Positions 50,500 through 59,477 are shown, counted from the first letter of the stretch. The stretch: DNA of 64,000 bases from Pseudobutyrivibrio sp. (GCF_017471675.1 NZ_JAFUSK010000068.1:52609-116608), one strand, 5' to 3'. Notes: generated by a model not told the origin, from the letters alone. Translations and numbers: made by a program.

Positions 50500-52028
50500 A
50501 GTATTTCTTTAGTATGACAAAGGCGTATTGGGGAAGCATAGGCTTCGCCTTTCTGTTCACCATTTCGTTGATTGCCATACTATTTTTAGAGAAAGAAAAA
50601 ATAAAACGATACACCTTTCTATGGTATTCATTATTGGTGTTAGTTTTCATATATAATCCCCTTACGTTATTTTTATGTAGGAAATTTTTAGAGCCAACTA
50701 CTTTTGATCAATACTACCTCAGGTTTTACAGCTTAATTCCAGTGATGGCTGTTATTGCATATATGTTCACACTGCTTTTAAAAAGGCTAAATGGTATTAA
50801 GAAGCTTGCAGGCTTAATAGGTGCATGTGCTCTAATTGCAGTACTTGGAAATTGCATTTACACTGAGGATTGGTTTACAAAGGCAGAGAATCGTAATAAG
50901 GTGCCGCAGGATGTGGTAACGATTTGCGATTTATTTGCAGAGGATGATTCTGAGGTTATCAGAATTATGGCACCTCAGGATATCGCAGTTTACTTAAGGC
51001 AGATGGATAGCAGATTTTCCATGCCATATTCCCGCTCACTTCCTGATGAGGCCTACGAGCTTACTAACGAGAAACCAGACCCATCAGAAGTGGTAAGCTA
51101 TGCTAAGGAAAATAATGTAAGCTATGTGGTTGTCTCAGCCATAGATGGAGTGTTAAACACATATCTAAATTATGGATTTAAGCTGTATGGACGCACTGCC
51201 CACTATGCGGTGCTTATTCCTTTCGAGCCCACCTGGATCCTTACTGAATACCCAATGTCATCCGGTGACCAGGGAATGTGCTATACTATGGAAAATACAT
51301 CTGACGGTACACTTATTGTTATCGATGGCGGTGATGCAGCTAATGAGCAAACTGTCAGAGCTGCTATCAATAAAAGAGGTGGTACAGTAGATGCCTGGAT
51401 AGTTACCCACTATCATCAGGACCATGTGGATTCATTCAACGCTATATATGCTGACCCTCAGGGAATAGATATTAAAGAAGTATATACCACACCGCTTGAT
51501 GCAGATAAGTTTTATTCTGTAGCCCAGGAATGGGATGATGTAGATTCCTTTGACACATTTATGGAAATAACAAAGGAAGCAGATAACATCAACTACGTTT
51601 CAAGAGATGATGTACTTACATTTGATGATTTAACAATCACATTCTTCAATGCTTATGATGATGTGGTGATAGATTGCGGTGAAGACATTCCAAACAATGA
51701 TTCACTGGTATTTAAAATGGAAACGCCAATGCGAAGTGTGCTTATCTGCGGTGACTGTCACAGCAGGTATATGGCAGATTATTTGGTAAAAACCTATGGT
51801 GACAAGCTTAAATCGGATATTCTTCAGTGTGGTCACCATGGCAACAATAGTATGCCAGAGGATACAGGCTTTTACGAAACAGTGGCACCAGAGGCTGCTA
51901 TATTTGATACACCTGATAAGATTATGACCAGCCCTAATTACACTGCAGGTGCTCTTGCAGCTTATCTGCAGCAGTTGGGAAGTAGAATCATCTGGTATAA
52001 ATCTGCACCAAATGTGTTTGGACTATAA
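50475..52028 (+). CDS. Membrane segment fused to a metallo-beta-lactamase domain
   Basis: A 517-residue frame. The first 130 residues are four or five membrane helices (LKYFFSMTKAYWGSIGFAFL, YYLRFYSLIPVMAVIAYMF). A short soluble linker follows, then a metallo-beta-lactamase fold (about 265-515) with the zinc motif THYHQDHVDS, ICGDCHSRYM and QCGHHGNNS, similar to the hydrolase part of ComEC. A MBL domain on a polysaccharide-locus membrane protein is unusual. The lack of a ribosome site and the overlap with the previous frame suggest that the two were one gene of about 900 codons. Confidence 0.8.
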   Translation: MVASMVSLKYFFSMTKAYWGSIGFAFLFTISLIAILFLEKEKIKRYTFLWYSLLVLVFIYNPLTLFLCRKFLEPTTFDQYYLRFYSLIPVMAVIAYMFTLLLKRLNGIKKLAGLIGACALIAVLGNCIYTEDWFTKAENRNKVPQDVVTICDLFAEDDSEVIRIMAPQDIAVYLRQMDSRFSMPYSRSLPDEAYELTNEKPDPSEVVSYAKENNVSYVVVSAIDGVLNTYLNYGFKLYGRTAHYAVLIPFEPTWILTEYPMSSGDQGMCYTMENTSDGTLIVIDGGDAANEQTVRAAINKRGGTVDAWIVTHYHQDHVDSFNAIYADPQGIDIKEVYTTPLDADKFYSVAQEWDDVDSFDTFMEITKEADNINYVSRDDVLTFDDLTITFFNAYDDVVIDCGEDIPNNDSLVFKMETPMRSVLICGDCHSRYMADYLVKTYGDKLKSDILQCGHHGNNSMPEDTGFYETVAPEAAIFDTPDKIMTSPNYTAGALAAYLQQLGSRIIWYKSAPNVFGL

Positions 52029-52052
52029 CTAGTCAAAAGAATTGAGAAAGAT

Positions 52053-53318
52053 ATGGAAATAATTACAAAGAATAAAAAGCTAATATCAGCAATAATAATA
52101 GCAGCAATATTTTTTGCAAGATGTAACCTGGGGCTTACTTATAACAAAGGTTTTATGCTTACAAATGTAGCATTTACAGGCGTAGCAATCCTTTTCATTG
52201 GTGCACTTATGCTTAAGGACAAAACAATTGCAAAAGCATCTACATTAAACCTTGCTACCCTTTGGATTGTTGCATTTTCGTTGTTAGTATTCATCTATGG
52301 ACATTACAACATAGGAACACCGCTTGATTTTTACAGCAGACAGTACGCACTACTTACTATAGTTCCATCACTATGTATTATGGTTATTTTGTATTATAAT
52401 CATAAGGATTTGCTGGATATATTATCGCTGTCAGGGGCATTTTTGATTGTAACATCACTTATTACTAGCTTATTATTTGATCCTGTTTGGTCTGAATGGG
52501 TGGATGGAACAATTTCAGAATCCCGTGTTGGTACAACGCCAGCTGGTACTTGTGTAGATACAGCCAATATTATATTGGTATGTCTAGTTCCTATTCTTTA
52601 TAATATATATGCTAACAAGAAGCTAAAACAGTTTGGGTGGGCAGTAGTGCTTGGAATTTTCCAGATATTTGCATCTGGTTCCAAATCATCTATGATTCCA
52701 CTTGTATTTGTTTTTGTTATAATGATTGTTGGCTCATCTAAGGATAAACAGATTTTAAAGCGGAATCTTATTATATTGGCGGCCGCCATGGTAATTGGCG
52801 TGATCCTTGTTATGACTGTTCCGCTTCTGTACAGAATAGTTGGAAGTAGATTTGTGGAATTATTTACTGGTGTAAATGATACAGAATTTGATTTGCACAC
52901 AAGCACAGGACAGAGAATGGCTGTTGCAGCAGCTTTTAAGGAACATTTCTGGGAAGCACCACTATTTGGACATGGTTTTTATGCTTTTAAAGCTATGCCA
53001 TATTCCAATTTAGAAGAATACCGTGAAAACGGTGTGACTATGTATAAGCATTTACAGATACATAACAATTTCATGGAGATTTTATTCTCATATGGTATTG
53101 TAGGATTTGTACTTTATTATTGGTTCCCAGTTTATCTGCTAATCAAGACCTTTGTGTCTAAAAACAGACAAGTATGCATACTGGTTCTATCCCTTTTAGT
53201 TTCAGTATTCTTTATGGATATAGGGCTTGATATGTATTACAAATATATAACATCATACTTAGTATATTTTATTGCCTTTGTTCTAATCAAAACAGCAGGC
53301 AAAAATCAGGAGGATTAA
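52053..53318 (+). CDS. Wzy/O-antigen ligase-type polymerase
   Basis: A 421-residue membrane protein with about ten hydrophobic segments. The large outer loop contains TGQRMAVAAAFKEHFWEAP, LFGHGFYAFKAMPYSNLEEY, then KHLQIHNNFMEILFSYGIVG, the pattern of O-antigen ligase/polymerase (Wzy_C) proteins whose conserved His lies in HNNF. It would polymerise flipped repeat units outside the membrane. GAGAAAG is the ribosome site. The gene is followed at three bases by an oxidoreductase gene, so they are co-transcribed. Confidence 0.88.
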   Translation: MEIITKNKKLISAIIIAAIFFARCNLGLTYNKGFMLTNVAFTGVAILFIGALMLKDKTIAKASTLNLATLWIVAFSLLVFIYGHYNIGTPLDFYSRQYALLTIVPSLCIMVILYYNHKDLLDILSLSGAFLIVTSLITSLLFDPVWSEWVDGTISESRVGTTPAGTCVDTANIILVCLVPILYNIYANKKLKQFGWAVVLGIFQIFASGSKSSMIPLVFVFVIMIVGSSKDKQILKRNLIILAAAMVIGVILVMTVPLLYRIVGSRFVELFTGVNDTEFDLHTSTGQRMAVAAAFKEHFWEAPLFGHGFYAFKAMPYSNLEEYRENGVTMYKHLQIHNNFMEILFSYGIVGFVLYYWFPVYLLIKTFVSKNRQVCILVLSLLVSVFFMDIGLDMYYKYITSYLVYFIAFVLIKTAGKNQED

Positions 53319-53321
53319 ACG

Positions 53322-54401
53322 ATGAAGTATGCAATTATTGGATGTGGACGTATTTCTCCAAACCATGTAGTAGCATCACAGAAGACAGGACTTGATTTAG
53401 TTGCACTTTGTGATTTGGACCTAAAAAACACTCTCGACAAGATAAGAAAATTCGACTTGGACGAGAATTATGTTAAGCAATATACAGATTATAAGCAGAT
53501 GCTAAAAGAGCAGAAGCCAGAATTAGTAGCCATCGCTACAGAATCTGGTAAGCACGCAGCTATCGCTCTTGATTGTATCGAGGCAGGCTGTAATGTAATC
53601 ATCGAAAAGCCAATCGCTCTTTCACTTGAGGATGCAGACAAGATTATTGAAGCTGGACATCGCAAGGGCGTTAAGGTATGCGCATGTCATCAGAACAGAT
53701 TTAATAAATCTATCCAGATGATTCGTGAAGCTTTAGAGAAGGGAAGATTCGGAAAGCTTCTTTATGGTACAGCTCATATTCGTTGGGCTAGGGATCATGA
53801 ATATTATGATAGAGCCAGCTGGAGAGGTACATGGGAGCAGGATGGTGGTGCACTTATGAATCAGTGTATCCACGATATCGATTTGCTTCGTTGGATGATG
53901 GGTGACGATGTTGTTCGTGTTATTGGTATGACTGATAGATTAAAGCATCCATACATTCAGGCTGAGGATTTAGGTATCGCTTTGGTGCAGTTTGCTAATG
54001 GTAGCTATGGTATCATTGAAGGAACAACAGATGTGTTCCCTAAGAATCTTGAGGAAACACTTTACATATTTGGTGACAAGGGAACTGTAAAAGCCGGTGG
54101 CGATGCAGTTAACCTTCTTGAGGAGTGGAACTTCTCAGATTATATCGATGAGCCAGAAGAGGTTAAGAAGGAATGCTCAGAACTTCCTCCTAATGTATAT
54201 GGCTTTGGTCACACAAAGCTTTACAGGGATGTTATCGATGCAATTGAAAACGACAGAGAGCCATACGTAAATGGCGAGGCAGGCCGCCGCGCACTTGAAA
54301 TGGTTCTTGCAATTTATAAATCAGCTGCAACTGGTGAGCCAGTAGACCTTCCAATGAAAGAATGCAGCACTAGGGATTTTGTTGGACGATTCGATAAATA
54401 A
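53322..54401 (+). CDS. Gfo/Idh/MocA oxidoreductase, WbpB/WlbA-like
   Basis: A 359-residue NAD(P)-dependent enzyme. It has the Rossmann start YAIIGCGRISPNHVVASQKT, the GCNVIIEKPIALSLEDADKI motif with the catalytic Lys, and the C-terminal RGTWEQDGGALMNQCIHDID characteristic of WbpB/WlbA-type 3-dehydrogenases of UDP-sugar acids. Such enzymes make a 3-keto sugar that a DegT-type aminotransferase then aminates; a DegT-like gene follows immediately, overlapping by one base. The pair suggests a 3-amino sugar. AGGAGG supports the start. Confidence 0.85.
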   Translation: MKYAIIGCGRISPNHVVASQKTGLDLVALCDLDLKNTLDKIRKFDLDENYVKQYTDYKQMLKEQKPELVAIATESGKHAAIALDCIEAGCNVIIEKPIALSLEDADKIIEAGHRKGVKVCACHQNRFNKSIQMIREALEKGRFGKLLYGTAHIRWARDHEYYDRASWRGTWEQDGGALMNQCIHDIDLLRWMMGDDVVRVIGMTDRLKHPYIQAEDLGIALVQFANGSYGIIEGTTDVFPKNLEETLYIFGDKGTVKAGGDAVNLLEEWNFSDYIDEPEEVKKECSELPPNVYGFGHTKLYRDVIDAIENDREPYVNGEAGRRALEMVLAIYKSAATGEPVDLPMKECSTRDFVGRFDK

Positions 54402-55369
54402 TGGAAAAAGAATACGGGGGATGCCTCCCACTAGAACTTAACAAACTAAACATTGATTTATTCAAAGGCTTTGATAGCGTTGCTCTTAATTCTGGACGCA
54501 ACGCCATCGCCTATGCCTGTTTAGAAGGCGGCTTTACTCACTGTTATATACCTTATTATACTTGCAAAACAGTTGAGGCTGGTTTGAAGGAAGTAGGGGT
54601 AACACCACTTTATTACAACATCGACGAAAGCTTTATGCCGGTTACTCCAAAGGAAGGGTTCAACGATAAGGCTTTATTCGTATATACGAATTACTTTGGA
54701 ATAATGACTCATGTGATGCAAATGGATATCATTGCAGAGCATTCACATGTTTTATTTGATAATACGCAAGGATTTTACACCAAACCTATGCGTGGAACTT
54801 ACAGTGCATACAGCTGCCGTAAGTTTTTCGGCGTTCCTGATGGTGCATATCTGGTAAGTGATTCATTAAAGAGACTTAACATACCACAGGGAAGCAGTGC
54901 AGATAATGCCACATTTTTACTTAAGGCTATTGAGGCTGGACCTAATGCAGCTTATGCCATGTCCAAGGACAATGAAGAGCATATTAATGAAGAGGGCATG
55001 GCTTACATGTCACCTCTTACAAATGCACTTATGTCAGCTGTTAATACTGAATCTGTTGAAAAACAGAGATTATCAAATTTCGAAAGATTACACAGTAAAC
55101 TAGAAGCTTATAATAGGCTAAATATTAGTATAGAAAATGGTGCGCCTATGGTTTACCCTCTTTTAGTTGAAAAGGAAGGGGTCAGGGAGACATTAGTTGA
55201 AAACAACATATTTGTACCTCGTTGGTGGAGATGGATTGTAGAATCACCTGACACTAACGATTTCGAAAAGAAGTTATCAAGGTTTTTAGTGCCACTTCCA
55301 GTGACACAGATATATGACATTAATGATATGGATTATATTGCAAACAAAGTATTGGAGATAATCGCGTGA
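54401..55369 (+). CDS. DegT-like PLP-fold protein, divergent
   Basis: A 322-residue protein related to DegT/DnrJ sugar aminotransferases but shorter than the usual 360-400. It has the N-terminal LNSGRNAIAYACLEGGFTHC (PLP-binding-like GRNAI), HVLFDNTQGFYTKP where the family has D.AQ, and AYSCRKFFGVPDGAYLVSD, in which a Lys sits where the PLP lysine is expected. It may be an aminotransferase acting on the product of the previous gene. The divergent motifs make activity uncertain. Its start overlaps the previous stop; its stop overlaps the next GTG start. Confidence 0.7.
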   Translation: MEKEYGGCLPLELNKLNIDLFKGFDSVALNSGRNAIAYACLEGGFTHCYIPYYTCKTVEAGLKEVGVTPLYYNIDESFMPVTPKEGFNDKALFVYTNYFGIMTHVMQMDIIAEHSHVLFDNTQGFYTKPMRGTYSAYSCRKFFGVPDGAYLVSDSLKRLNIPQGSSADNATFLLKAIEAGPNAAYAMSKDNEEHINEEGMAYMSPLTNALMSAVNTESVEKQRLSNFERLHSKLEAYNRLNISIENGAPMVYPLLVEKEGVRETLVENNIFVPRWWRWIVESPDTNDFEKKLSRFLVPLPVTQIYDINDMDYIANKVLEIIA

Positions 55370-56724
55370 AAAATAAAAACACAGTTAGAAAGATAGAAAG
55401 CGCAATCGAGCTTGCTATCATGGCAATTGCATATTATCTTGTGTGGAAATACCAGATTTTCGACAGTGAATATTTTTACCCATTTTTAGGTCGTGGAAAA
55501 TACGTACTGATGGGAATTTATTTTGTACTGATGCTTGTTATCATACATCTATGTGAAGGATTCAAGTACGGAATTCTAAAGATTGCAGATGTACTGTTTT
55601 CTCAATGGATAGCAATATTTATTGTAAATGCGGTAACATATTTTCAACTTTGCCTTATGGCAAATGTAATGATTCCTGTAGCACCGATGCTTAGGTTGAC
55701 GTTAGGAGATTTTGTAATCTCAGGAATTAGTGTATATATTTTCTTTGCAATTTACCAAAGTCATTCCAAGGCAAGTAAGCTATTGATGGTATACGGCAAT
55801 AAGGAATCAGTAAGCTTGAAGCTTAAAATGGACACACGTTCAGACAGTTATAATATCAGACGTATTGTGAGCATTGATGAAGGAATGGATTCTATTATTG
55901 AGATGCTTGCTGATTATGATGGAATAGTTATTTCCGATGTTAGTGCCGAGCAGCGTAACGATTTGTTAAAATACTGCTACATGCACGAAATTGAAACATA
56001 TATTACACCAAAGATTTCCGATGTTATTATTGCGGGCGGCGAGGGTATTCATCAATTTGATACGCCACTTGTTATGATTAACACTACAGGTCTTACACCA
56101 GAACAGAGAAGTATCAAGAGATTCTTCGATGTAGTTCTTTGCTCTATAGCGTCAGTTGTTCTTTCGCCACTTATGCTTATTATTGCAATTGCAATCAAGC
56201 TTGAGGATCATGGCCCTGTATTTTACAAGCAAGCCAGAGTTACTAGAGATGGCAAAGTATTTGATATTCTCAAATTCAGAAGTATGGTTGAGGATGCGGA
56301 GCAGCGTCCAGCCACAGATGATGATGACAGAATCACAAAGGTTGGTCATGTAATCAGAGCCACCCGTGTGGATGAGCTTCCACAGCTGTTCAATATTATT
56401 AAGGGAGATATGTCCATCGTTGGTCCACGTCCCGAGCGTATTGAACATGTTCAGAAATACACAGAAGCCATTCATTAGTTTTAATTCCGTAGCAATGTAA
56501 AGGGCGGTCTTACAGGTTATGCTCAGATATACTGAAAATACAATACATCAGCATATGATAAGATCAAGCTTGATCTTATGTACATTGAAAACTATAGCTT
56601 TCTACTTGACATTAAGCTCATCCTGATGACTATCAGAATTGTGTTCAAGAAGGAAAGCACCGAAGGATTCGACAAAGTAGTAACCGCCGACGAAATCTTA
56701 GAAACATTAAATCAAAACAAATAA
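55366..56724 (+). pseudogene. Second undecaprenyl-phosphate sugar transferase, broken by three stops
   Basis: The GTG-started frame encodes 370 residues ending KYTEAIH at a TAG (56476-56478), inside the sugar transferase domain. The same phase continues with TAA (56482-56484), then the intact family tail RSNVKGGLTGYAQIY, a TGA (56533-56535), and KYNTSAYDKIKLDLMYIENY down to a final TAA at 56722. No shift in frame is needed. It is the family's C-terminal segment, as in the intact paralogue at 31207. Total length without the stops would be 452 residues. The domain is truncated and probably inactive. Readthrough or sequence error cannot be excluded. Confidence 0.9.
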
Positions 56725-56726
56725 AA

Positions 56727-56771
56727 GCCTTCCCCCTCTGGGGGAAGGTGCCCCGCAGGGGCGGATGAGGG
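56727..56771 (+). repeat. Family C palindrome (C4)
   Basis: CCTTCCCCC/GGGGGAAGG and GCCCC/GGGGC hairpins followed by GGATGAGGG. It follows the broken sugar transferase, and GAGGG lies 5 bases before the ATG at 56777. Confidence 0.8.
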
Positions 56772-56776
56772 TTAAC

Positions 56777-57934
56777 ATGCCAATATACACACCAAAAATA
56801 ACAAGAGAATATAAGCGTTGCACCCAATGCGTCATGGACACCACAGATTCTATGATTGAATTCGACGAACAAGGTGTCTGCGACCACTGCCGCAATTTCG
56901 AAAAAAATATTAAACCATACTGGGATCCAACAAAGGAAAATCGTGAAGAGCTAGAACGTATAGCTGCCCAAATCCGCAAGGATGGCGAGGGCAAGGATTA
57001 TGATTGTATCCTTGGTATGTCAGGCGGAGCAGATAGCTCTTATCTTGCCTACATAGCAAAGGAAATCATGCATCTTCGTCCACTTATCTACGTAGTAGAT
57101 ACAGGCTGGAATCTTAATGTTGCAGTTGAAAATATAGAAAAGATTGTCAAGGGCATGGACCTTGATATGTATACTGATGTTATTAATTGGAAGGAGATGA
57201 GCGACTTCCAATTATCTATGTTTAAATCAGGAATCAGTAGCTGTGATGCTCCACAGGATCATGCTATTTTCGCATCTCTTTACAATTATGCTGTAAAGCA
57301 TAAGATTAAGTGGGTTCTTACAGGTTCCAACAACAGTACAGAATTTGTACGACCACCTGTAGAATGGATATATATGAACGACCTGAGAATGTACAAGGAC
57401 ATTCATAAGAAATTTGGCAAGCGTCCTATGAAGACATACCCTACATGTGGAATCCTTAAGTATAGATTACTGTACAAATATGTTTATGGAATGAAGCGTT
57501 TCTATCCTTTGGATTATGTAGTATATGATAAGGCCAAAGCTGAAGAGTTCTTACATGAAAAGTACGGCTGGACTAAATACGAAAACAAACATTACGAGAA
57601 CGTATTTACCAGATTCTTCGAGGGCTATTATCTTCCATACAAGTTTGGATTTGATACTAGAAAGAATGTATTCTCTACTCAAATCCTTGCAGGTACTATG
57701 ACTAGAGAAGAAGCTTTAGAAAAGCTTAAGACTAATCCATACGATACAGACCAGATGGAGCAGGATAAGGAGTATATCGCTAAGAAGCTTGGTGTAACCA
57801 CAGAGGAATTTGATGAAATCATCAACTCTCCAGCCCACACTCCAGAGGACTACAAAAACTCCATGTGGATGATCCGTCTAGGCGTCAAAATAAGCCAGAT
57901 GCTAGGCATTGAAAAACGTAACATGCGATTTTAA
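56777..57934 (+). CDS. N-acetyl sugar amidotransferase (WbpG/PseA/PtmG-like)
   Basis: A 385-residue protein. The ATG at 56777 follows GAGGG from repeat C4; an upstream ATG lies inside the repeat. It has a CTQC and CDHC zinc-type pair, the ATP-pyrophosphatase loop ILGMSGGADSSYLAYIAKEI, and GSNNSTEFVRPP and YPTCGILKYRLLYKYVYG. This family converts an acetamido group to an acetamidino group using ATP and ammonia. The HisH/HisF-like genes at 58086 and 58707 would supply the ammonia. Its acceptor may be a nonulosonic acid or the 3-amino sugar. The end is C-rich. Confidence 0.88.
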   Translation: MPIYTPKITREYKRCTQCVMDTTDSMIEFDEQGVCDHCRNFEKNIKPYWDPTKENREELERIAAQIRKDGEGKDYDCILGMSGGADSSYLAYIAKEIMHLRPLIYVVDTGWNLNVAVENIEKIVKGMDLDMYTDVINWKEMSDFQLSMFKSGISSCDAPQDHAIFASLYNYAVKHKIKWVLTGSNNSTEFVRPPVEWIYMNDLRMYKDIHKKFGKRPMKTYPTCGILKYRLLYKYVYGMKRFYPLDYVVYDKAKAEEFLHEKYGWTKYENKHYENVFTRFFEGYYLPYKFGFDTRKNVFSTQILAGTMTREEALEKLKTNPYDTDQMEQDKEYIAKKLGVTTEEFDEIINSPAHTPEDYKNSMWMIRLGVKISQMLGIEKRNMRF

Positions 57935-57983
57935 GGTAAAAGTTAGCTTGTAACATAACAGGCCCTGTAATTAGACAAAGTAA

Positions 57984-58067
57984 GCCTGTAGCTAACAAGC
58001 ATAAATGTTTCTGAAGGAGACATTCTAGTCGACGAAAGAAATATTTATGCTTGTTAGCGTAACAGGC
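57984..58067 (+). repeat. Family A element (A12)
   Basis: Outer helix GCCTGT/ACAGGC, A/GTA loop, helix GCTAACAAGC/GCTTGTTAGC, then ATAAATGTTTCT with AGAAATATTTAT, and an inner GAC/GTC stem. A frame could begin inside it at 58047, but that start is rejected. It ends 18 bases before the hisH-like ATG. Confidence 0.9.
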
Positions 58068-58085
58068 GTAGGATTGAGAGAGACT

Positions 58086-58697
58086 ATGGTAGCAATTATA
58101 AATTATGGTCTAGGTAACTTAGGTTCAATCGCCAACATGCTTAAAGTTATTGGCGAAAAGAGCGTAATCACTGCAGACCCAGAAAAAATCAAAGCAGCAG
58201 ATAGAATCATCCTGCCCGGTGTAGGTGCATTCGATGCAGGCATGAGCAAACTTAACGAATCAGGCGTTGTGGATGTCATTAAGGAACAGGCTAATGCTGG
58301 TAAGCCAATCCTTGGAATCTGCCTTGGCATGCAGCTTCTAGGAAATGCATCAGAGGAAGGTGAACTTCCAGGACTTGGGCTTATAGATTTCAGCTGTAAG
58401 AGATTTGATATTCCTGCAGAAATGAATCTTAAAGTGCCACACATGGGATGGGATATTGTAGAGTTCAAAAAGGATGTTCCACTAATAGATGGAATTGAAG
58501 GACGTCAAAGATATTACTTCGTTCATACATATCATGCTGTTTGTAACAATTCAGAGGATGTAATGATGACCTGTGATTATGGTTATGAATTTGCATGCGC
58601 TGTTAATAAGGGTAATGTTTACGGTGTGCAGTTCCATCCAGAAAAGAGTCATGATTTTGGAATGAGACTATTCGAAAATTTCTGCAAAAAATGCTAA
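58086..58697 (+). CDS. HisH-like glutamine amidotransferase
   Basis: A 203-residue class I glutaminase starting MVAIINYGLGNLGSIANMLK. It has the catalytic Cys in LGICLGMQLLG (about residue 82) and the HPEKSHD segment with catalytic His and Glu. Beside an amidotransferase and a HisF-like protein it is the glycan version of HisH, as in O-antigen loci, and not the histidine enzyme; no other histidine genes are here. It releases ammonia that is channelled through the HisF-like protein. Confidence 0.92.
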   Translation: MVAIINYGLGNLGSIANMLKVIGEKSVITADPEKIKAADRIILPGVGAFDAGMSKLNESGVVDVIKEQANAGKPILGICLGMQLLGNASEEGELPGLGLIDFSCKRFDIPAEMNLKVPHMGWDIVEFKKDVPLIDGIEGRQRYYFVHTYHAVCNNSEDVMMTCDYGYEFACAVNKGNVYGVQFHPEKSHDFGMRLFENFCKKC

Positions 58698-58706
58698 GAG
58701 GTAGCT

Positions 58707-59477
58707 ATGTTTAATAGACCAAGAATTATCCCTGTTCTTCTTATTGATGACAGAGATTTAATAAAAACAATTAATTTTAAAAAGCCAACATATCTAGGAG
58801 ACCCAGTCAACGCTCTTAAGATTTTCAATCGTAAGGGTATTGATGAAATGGCTGTATTAGATATATCTGCCAGCAAAAAGGGAATCGAGCCAGATTTTGA
58901 GCTGCTTACAGATATGGCATCTGAAGCATTTATGCCACTTTCATATGGCGGCGGTATCAAGACTCTTGAGCAGGTTCGAAAGCTTCTTGCCATAGGCTAT
59001 GAGAAGGTTGTACTTAACACCAGTCTTGTAGAGGATGAACATCTTGTTAGGGATGCAGTAGCACTTGCAGGTTCACAGTCTGTTGTGGCATCTATTGATG
59101 CAAAGCTTGTAAAAGGTCAATACAAATGTGTCATCTGCGATGGTACAAAAGTTATAGATATGACACCTGTAGAGCTGGCCAAACACGCTGCAGAGCTTGG
59201 TGTTGGTGAAATTTTCCTTAACAGTATCGACAGAGATGGAATGATGACAGGTTATGATACAGACCTTATAAATCAGGTCGTTAATGCGGTAGATATCCCT
59301 GTCACAGCTTGCGGTGGTGCAGGTTCTATATCGGACCTTAAGGATGCACTTGTCAATGGACATGCCCATGCAGCAGCAGGCGGCAGTATGTTTGTGTACT
59401 ATGGCAGATTAAAGGCAGTGCTGATTACAGCTCCAACAGAGCAGGAGCTTACAGAGGCGGGAATATACACAGAATGA
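58707..59477 (+). CDS. HisF-like ammonia-channelling protein
   Basis: A 256-residue (beta/alpha)8-barrel protein starting MFNRPRIIPVLLIDDRDLIK. It keeps the first catalytic-type Asp (VLLIDDRD) and INSIDRDGMMTGYD with the second one, but the usual HisF start CLDVKDGRVVKG is replaced, which supports a specialised role. GGIKTLEQVRKLLAIGYEKV and VTACGGAGSISDLKDALVNG form phosphate-binding loops. It is nine bases after the HisH-like gene and partners it. The next gene overlaps its stop. Confidence 0.9.
   Translation: MFNRPRIIPVLLIDDRDLIKTINFKKPTYLGDPVNALKIFNRKGIDEMAVLDISASKKGIEPDFELLTDMASEAFMPLSYGGGIKTLEQVRKLLAIGYEKVVLNTSLVEDEHLVRDAVALAGSQSVVASIDAKLVKGQYKCVICDGTKVIDMTPVELAKHAAELGVGEIFLNSIDRDGMMTGYDTDLINQVVNAVDIPVTACGGAGSISDLKDALVNGHAHAAAGGSMFVYYGRLKAVLITAPTEQELTEAGIYTE

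Noticed and set aside
55366-56724. Stop-codon recoding (for example selenocysteine at TGA) in the second sugar transferase
   Set aside because: Three different stop codons occur together, the Gly at the TGA position is not a Cys/Sec site, and no SECIS-like hairpin stands out.
4562-58067. Ordinary intrinsic terminators for family A and B elements
   Set aside because: The stems lack a following T-run, and forward copies sit next to start codons, not only after stops. A termination role for inverse copies is still possible.
58086-59477. Histidine biosynthesis operon
   Set aside because: Only hisH- and hisF-like genes are present, beside a sugar amidotransferase, and the HisF-like loop is altered.
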